A stretch of DNA of 64,000 bases, taken from NCBI GenBank assembly GCA_910584435.1, contig CAJUAP010000001.1, forward strand, positions 91,493 through 155,492, read 5' to 3'. Each line of letters begins with the position of its first letter. Positions within the stretch are counted from its first letter, which is position 1. Shown here in pieces: positions 59,971 to 64,000 of this stretch. The DNA is from an uncultured Acetatifactor sp. (GTDB lineage: Bacteria; Bacillota; Clostridia; Lachnospirales; Lachnospiraceae). The position numbers and the translations under genes were made by a program. Below the pieces are notes generated by a model. The model did not search any database, was not told the DNA's origin, and worked only from the letters and a program-made list of their open reading frames with translations.

Positions 59971-60744
59971 TCACCGATACACTGCTGCTTCTACAGCCAA
60001 TTTCCCTTTTCTGGTCTCTCTCGGTTCTCCCGTCAAAATGAATTTCCCATAACCCCTGGCATTCACCGTTTCTCCTGCTTTCAACTGACGTGAATTATTC
60101 TCACACAGACGCCCGTCCACATATACCTTTCCGGTCCGGAATAATTCCAGACTTTTTTCTCTTGACATATTATAAACCTTTGCCAGCACAGCGTCAACTC
60201 GAAGAGATTGTACCTGTATTATTACCTGCATTGGTGCCTCTTCCGGAACAATATGATATTCTTCTGTTATGGCACATTTTACATGCGTATGCTTCACCTG
60301 TGTCAAATTTTCACAGATAAACTCAGCCATGGAATCCATGCAAAAAAGGTAGGCTTGTTTCTCTCCTACCTTAATATCGCCAAGAATACTGCGTTCAATA
60401 CCAAGATTCATCAACGCTCCCAGAAAATCTCTGTGAGAAAGCTCATCTGCAAATTTCCGTGCAAGGGGTTGGATATGAATACACACAATAGGAAACGGCA
60501 TTTCGTAACCCAGCTCATCCGCACTGCCAAAACGAACCATCACTCTATCAGCATTTTCACAACCGCCCCACAGATGAATTCCGGCATACCGAAGCTTTTC
60601 CTCTTCCCTCCAGAAAATATCCTGCTCACTCAGTCCTAAGAAATCCGTAAATGTAAAAATACCCTGCTGAAAAGATTTGTCTGCCAGATCATGTAATCTG
60701 TTTTTCCATTGCTGTAGTTCTTTGTCTTTATTATCCTGTGACAT
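59971..60744 (-). CDS. S4-domain RNA-binding protein, YlmH family
   Basis: 257-residue cytoplasmic protein with the YlmH plan: an N-terminal fold (HDLADKSFQQGIFTFTDFL, LSEQDIFW), the central HRDFLGALMNLGIERSILGD segment and a C-terminal S4 domain (VDAVLAKVYNMSREKSLELF, GKVYVDGRLCENNSRQLKAG). YlmH has been linked to rescue of stalled ribosomes in the RqcH pathway and lies near division genes in many Firmicutes. I choose the start MSQDNKDKE with GGGAG upstream; an in-frame ATG 24 bases earlier lies in a tandem repeat. Confidence 0.9.
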   Translation of the reverse strand: MSQDNKDKELQQWKNRLHDLADKSFQQGIFTFTDFLGLSEQDIFWREEEKLRYAGIHLWGGCENADRVMVRFGSADELGYEMPFPIVCIHIQPLARKFADELSHRDFLGALMNLGIERSILGDIKVGEKQAYLFCMDSMAEFICENLTQVKHTHVKCAITEEYHIVPEEAPMQVIIQVQSLRVDAVLAKVYNMSREKSLELFRTGKVYVDGRLCENNSRQLKAGETVNARGYGKFILTGEPRETRKGKLAVEAAVYR

Positions 60745-60831
60745 GCCCTGTACTCCCTGTGACATCACCCTGTTTTCTCTATGACATTGCCCTGTACTCC
60801 CTGTGATGTCCCCTGTCTTCTCTATGTCATT
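60745..60831. repeat. 43/44-bp tandem duplication upstream of ylmH
   Basis: Two adjoining copies (44 and 43 bases) starting GCCCTGTACTCCCTGTGA, with a partial third, lie directly before the ylmH start and include its ribosome site. Confidence 0.85.
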
Positions 60832-60948
60832 CCCTGTTTTTTCTATTCTACATCCTGTATTTTTGATTATTCCTCATAAAATGACATAAATTTACATATA
60901 CCCCCTGAATCATCCGCATTCGGGAAAAGCTTATAATTTCGTCCGTAT

Positions 60949-61887
60949 TCAGGAAAAGCTTATAATTGCTTCCTTGGGAGCCTTTGTCTTCTCAACACTG
61001 ACAGCATGAAGTATCGGCCCCTCTCCCTTATAATCTTCCCAATATTCTTTTGACACGGTGGCCGTGACTTTGACCCATTCCTTTTGTACTAATGCAGCTG
61101 CTCCTTCATATTGACAGGCATAACCCAGAAATGCCATATCATCCGCACAGCAGGTCATGGCCATACGGCCTGGCACAAAATAATCTTCGGGAAAATTATC
61201 CGGTTTCAGCACCATTGCCGTAAACTGCAGTTTCTTGCCAATATAACGTTCCAGATGGTCCATAGAATCCAGATACCAGATACCATACCCATTATTGTCC
61301 AGCACAATGGTCTCTTGCTCCAGATCATATGGCAGATCCTCTTCAAAAATCTCATCTATTTCCCCATTGGCATCTTCAAAAATCACATCTGCCGATGCAT
61401 TCACCGCTTTAATATTCCGCTTATAGGCATTGAGCTGATCCCTCACCGTATCACAGCGATTAAAAATAATCATCTCTGACTTGCGAATCATTTCTGCCAG
61501 CAGTGAACGCATATTCGTATAATACATGGGGAATGTGGAGCCATCAATGGTTGTAATCTGCTGCTCTATCTTCCAGTACCACGGCAATTTGGCATTCTTA
61601 TAATTCCACATTCCATTATACTCAATAATAATGCGCTCCGGCTTGTGGGCTTTTTCCAAATCTGTCAAATATGCCGGATTAAAATCCTCTTCCTTCTCAA
61701 TCAGCTCTATCTCCGTCCGAGTCTTTTGAAGAAGGACAGGATCATACTCGTTCTCTCCTTCTTCGCAGACAATCAGGAGTGTCTTGCCCCTGATTTGGAA
61801 ATACTGCTGGGCAAGTGTAAAACAAATGAACTCTGTCTTGCCGCTTTCCAGAAAACCATTAATCATATATACAGTTTTCATTTCCAT
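60949..61887 (-). CDS. CobW-like GTPase fused to a YcgQ-type domain
   Basis: 312-residue protein. The N-terminal about 190 residues look like a G3E GTPase: Walker A GFLESGKTEF (residues 11-18 core) and a KPERIIIEYNG segment in place of the usual EPSG. The CxCC metal motif of CobW is absent. The C-terminal about 110 residues (GKKLQFTAMVLKPDNF, YFVPGRMAMTCCADD, EWVKVTATVSK) match the C-terminal domain of YcgQ/DUF1980 (TIGR03943) proteins, which pair with YcgR permeases next to metallochaperones. It lies 61 bases after the histidine-rich CobW gene, supporting a joint role in metal handling. Confidence 0.8.
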   Translation of the reverse strand: MEMKTVYMINGFLESGKTEFICFTLAQQYFQIRGKTLLIVCEEGENEYDPVLLQKTRTEIELIEKEEDFNPAYLTDLEKAHKPERIIIEYNGMWNYKNAKLPWYWKIEQQITTIDGSTFPMYYTNMRSLLAEMIRKSEMIIFNRCDTVRDQLNAYKRNIKAVNASADVIFEDANGEIDEIFEEDLPYDLEQETIVLDNNGYGIWYLDSMDHLERYIGKKLQFTAMVLKPDNFPEDYFVPGRMAMTCCADDMAFLGYACQYEGAAALVQKEWVKVTATVSKEYWEDYKGEGPILHAVSVEKTKAPKEAIISFS

Positions 61888-61948
61888 GCCCCCAATTCTT
61901 CACAACCTGTTTTTCGGCCCGCTTTTATATAAATTACCTGATACTGTC

Positions 61949-63097
61949 TTATTGGAACAGTTCTCCCAGTTTATCTTCTTTCAGTTCGGCACCAATCACA
62001 CAGAATTTGCCTGTCACTTCAGGCTTCCCTGTCCTGATATCATGTTCCTCCGGTACATAGTCGAAATAAATCCATGTGCCGTCCTCAGCAGGCACCATGC
62101 CTTTCGCCCGAAGTATTGCGCCATACTCACCGCTGTCCAATGAGGTCAGAATGCTCTCAATTCTTTCCGCGGTATATTTTGCAGGAGACTCTTTTCCCCA
62201 GCTGGTGAAAACTTCATCCGCATGATGATGACCGTGATGATCATGGCCGCATCCGCAATCATGGTCATGGTGATGCTCATGGCCTTGCTCGTCATGATCG
62301 TGATGGTGATGCTCGTGACATTCCTCATCATGGTCATGGTGATGGTGTTCATGGCCTTCCTCATCATGGTGATGGTGCTCGTGACATTCCTCATCATGGT
62401 CATGGTGATGGTGTTCATGGCCTTCCCCGTCATGGCCGTGATGGTGCTCATGTTCTTCTGTCACATGAGCCAGCATTTCTTTCATCATTTCGTCCAAAGT
62501 GTCTGCACCTTCAATTGTTTCCAGGACTGCCTTGCCATCCAATTCTGTCAATGGTGTGGTAACAATGACTGCCTTGGTATTATGCTCCCGGATTAAGCTG
62601 ACACACTCCTGCACCTTCTCCGGAGCTGCCTTATCTGTCCTGCTTAAAATAATCGTCCCCGCATATTCAATCTGATTAATAAAAAATTCTCCGAAGTTCC
62701 TGATATACATCTTGGCCTTGGACGCATCCACCACAGCCACTGCACTGTTCACTTGAACATCCAGATCCGCCGCCACATTTTCAACTGCCCTCAAAACATC
62801 CGACAGCTTTCCAACCCCGGATGGCTCAATTAAAATACGCTCTGGTGCATAAGTTTCAATTACTTCCTTCAAAGAAGCCCCGAAATCCCCTACCAAAGAA
62901 CAGCAGATACAGCCGGAATTCATTTCCTTAATTTCAATTCCCGCCTCTTTTAAAAATCCTCCGTCAATACCAATTTCACCAAATTCGTTTTCAATCAGAA
63001 CCGTCTTGCTGCCTTCCAGCGCTTCCTTTAACAGCTTTTTAATCAAAGTTGTCTTTCCCGCTCCCAGAAAACCGGAAAACACATCTATTTTTGTCAT
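61949..63097 (-). CDS. CobW/COG0523 GTP-dependent metallochaperone with His-rich region
   Basis: 382-residue G3E-family GTPase. Walker A GFLGAGKTT (residues 9-17), the metal-binding CICC (63-66), ILIEPSGVGK and a C-terminal CobW domain (GKFCVIGAELKEDKL). Between the domains (about 217-293) lies a stretch built of repeated His/Asp/Glu units such as GHEHHHHDHDEEC. Such regions buffer zinc, nickel or cobalt. The DNA of this stretch is a tandem repeat. It is first in the two-gene unit with the GTPase-YcgQ fusion. No Zur box was recognised upstream. Confidence 0.92.
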   Translation of the reverse strand: MTKIDVFSGFLGAGKTTLIKKLLKEALEGSKTVLIENEFGEIGIDGGFLKEAGIEIKEMNSGCICCSLVGDFGASLKEVIETYAPERILIEPSGVGKLSDVLRAVENVAADLDVQVNSAVAVVDASKAKMYIRNFGEFFINQIEYAGTIILSRTDKAAPEKVQECVSLIREHNTKAVIVTTPLTELDGKAVLETIEGADTLDEMMKEMLAHVTEEHEHHHGHDGEGHEHHHHDHDEECHEHHHHDEEGHEHHHHDHDEECHEHHHHDHDEQGHEHHHDHDCGCGHDHHGHHHADEVFTSWGKESPAKYTAERIESILTSLDSGEYGAILRAKGMVPAEDGTWIYFDYVPEEHDIRTGKPEVTGKFCVIGAELKEDKLGELFQ

Positions 63098-63170
63098 TTT
63101 TACCCTTCCTTTCTATCTATCAAGTATAATTCCCGGCTTTACTCTGCCAGATTCTACTTTACCACTCTTT

Positions 63171-63199
63171 ATTTTGACCCATATTCACCAAGTTGTCAA
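63171..63199 (-). promoter_or_regulatory. Possible promoter of the CobW unit
   Basis: TTGACA, 17 bases, CAAAAT on the minus strand, about 75 bases before the CobW start. The -35 is perfect, the -10 matches four of six. Confidence 0.5.
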
Positions 63200-63339
63200 T
63201 AAGCTGAATATAAAAGTTTTCTGAAAAACAAGTTGTTTCCAGCACAATATGAATAAGCAATTAAAATCTGAGGCTTGCACCGTAAAAGGATGGTTAAGGG
63301 TTTCTTAGTTTTGAGGCATAGCCTTTTCATGCCTTGGTA

Positions 63340-63897
63340 TCATAATGCTGTTCCTTTCGTTGGGATAAAAAATGTATGCATATCTGCATTTTCCAAAGTC
63401 AATAGTTTCACTTTCCTGTCTATTCCCCCTGCATATCCCGTAAGGCTTCCGTTTGTTCCGACTACTCTGTGGCAGGGAACGATAATAGAAATCTCATTGC
63501 GTCCTACTGCACCGCCTACTGCCTGTGCGGACATTCTGGAAAGTCCTTTCTGCCCAGCTATCTCCTTTGCGATTTCCCCGTAAGTGACGGTTTTTCCGTA
63601 AGGTATCTTTTGCAGGATTTTCCAAACGGAAAGCTGAAAAGGAGTGCCGCTCATATGGACGGGCGGATAAAAGGACGGCTCTCTGCCCGAAAAATAGACG
63701 GTCAGCCACTCTTTCGTCTGTTCAAGAACAGGCGTGTCTTTTTCTTCATGCCAAGGCTCATCTTGATTAAGATAAGCCTTGGCATGGTGGTCTGCATAGT
63801 ATTTTTCCCCGTCAAACCATAACCCTGTCAGTCCTGCTTCATCAGCGGCAAGAAAAATACCGCCGATTGGCGATTGATAATGAGTTGTGTATTGCAT
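63340..63897 (-). CDS. ogt: Methylated-DNA--protein-cysteine methyltransferase
   Basis: 185-residue suicide repair enzyme that takes the methyl group from O6-methylguanine. The active site IIVPCHRVVG and the following GYAGGIDRKVKLL are the family signature; the helix-turn-helix part is FQLSVWKILQKIPYGKTVTY. The start MQYTTHYQSPIGG has AAGGATG at normal distance; an ATG 9 bases upstream is too close to it. The frame stays open up to the window edge but without a credible start. Confidence 0.95.
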   Translation of the reverse strand: MQYTTHYQSPIGGIFLAADEAGLTGLWFDGEKYYADHHAKAYLNQDEPWHEEKDTPVLEQTKEWLTVYFSGREPSFYPPVHMSGTPFQLSVWKILQKIPYGKTVTYGEIAKEIAGQKGLSRMSAQAVGGAVGRNEISIIVPCHRVVGTNGSLTGYAGGIDRKVKLLTLENADMHTFFIPTKGTAL

Positions 63898-64000
63898 GGC
63901 ATTCATCCTTTCGTTAAATATTAAAGTAATTGGTTCGCGCCAGCCGGGGCTTCGTCCCCCATGGTCATTGTATAGCAGCGCAGGGGCGTAACCGCCGTAA
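63898..64000 (-). other. Upstream flank of ogt at the window edge
   Basis: The minus strand is open in the ogt frame to the edge (YGGYAPALLYNDHGGRSPGW and on). This could be the tail of another gene or plain leader sequence; not enough is visible to decide. Confidence 0.3.

Noticed and set aside
63098..63339. Zur-type operator before the CobW unit
   Set aside because: No TCGTAAT-type dyad could be found in the spacer.
1..64000. Integrative element or prophage boundaries around the RiPP operon
   Set aside because: No integrase, transposase, tRNA gene or flanking direct repeat was seen; AT-richness alone is the only sign of transfer.

Overview
The window reads as chromosome of a strictly anaerobic Gram-positive bacterium of the Clostridia, most likely a member of the Lachnospiraceae. 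This rests on the gene set (Na+-pumping decarboxylase operon, ScpA/ScpB, S21, RecD2, two D-Ala-D-Ala carboxypeptidases, LytTR/GHKL two-component system, YlmH, DUF1854-linked exporters, AraC sensor-regulator and carbohydrate enzymes), on strong AGGAGG-type ribosome sites and on consensus TTGACA/TATAAT promoters. It is an inference; no rRNA is present to confirm it. All recognised genes but one lie on the minus strand; the exception is the AraC-type regulator at 41765-43537. No transposase, integrase, CRISPR array, rRNA or tRNA was found.

Layout, left to right. 1-3186: biotin-dependent Na+-translocating decarboxylase operon (carboxyltransferase, OadG-like lipoprotein, biotin carrier, beta subunit cut by the window edge). 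3343-9036: housekeeping block with DacF, a phosphoesterase, ScpA, ScpB, a second carboxypeptidase and rpsU, with one small palindrome repeated three times between the genes. 9044-12523: two adjacent MutS-like ATPases without mismatch-recognition domains. 12814-16451: a heterodimeric ABC exporter. 16697-20267: endonuclease V, a two-component system whose kinase carries minisatellite-like insertions, and a gene remnant. 20207-25347: alaS and recD2. 25663-26216: a YafQ/DinJ-type toxin-antitoxin pair.

26474-33393 is the most interesting part: an AT-rich RiPP operon. In transcription order it has a large radical SAM protein that appears to fuse two maturase halves, an 87-residue accessory protein, a 73-residue precursor with twelve cysteines at four-residue spacing, an ABC exporter, a TraX-like membrane protein and two secreted or membrane-anchored proteins of unknown function. 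A promoter with an adjoining inverted repeat precedes it, and a 670-residue regulator-like protein with two helix-turn-helix-like blocks is encoded immediately upstream.

35955-43960: carbohydrate region (YesU-like DUF1961 protein, large GH2-type enzyme, an unknown protein whose coding frame seems to begin at a non-canonical codon, the AraC sensor-regulator, a DUF3788-like protein). 44040-50770: two zinc-ribbon ABC exporters around a DUF1854 protein, then a PL22-like beta-propeller protein. 50881-58735: a five-gene efflux system with two adaptors, one giant FtsX-type permease and two ATPases, one of which ends in an AbrB-like domain. 58995-63897: a CmpB-type membrane protein, YlmH, a CobW-like GTPase fused to a YcgQ-type domain, a histidine-rich CobW metallochaperone and an Ogt-type DNA repair protein.

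Two kinds of non-coding structure stand out. One is a modular palindromic repeat (an 83-bp core with 82 of 83 bases identical in two copies, plus satellite modules) set exactly against stop codons at three loci. The other is an unusual density of short tandem duplications, with units of 17, 18, 28, 31, 39, 40 and about 43 bp, in intergenic spacers and inside coding regions.
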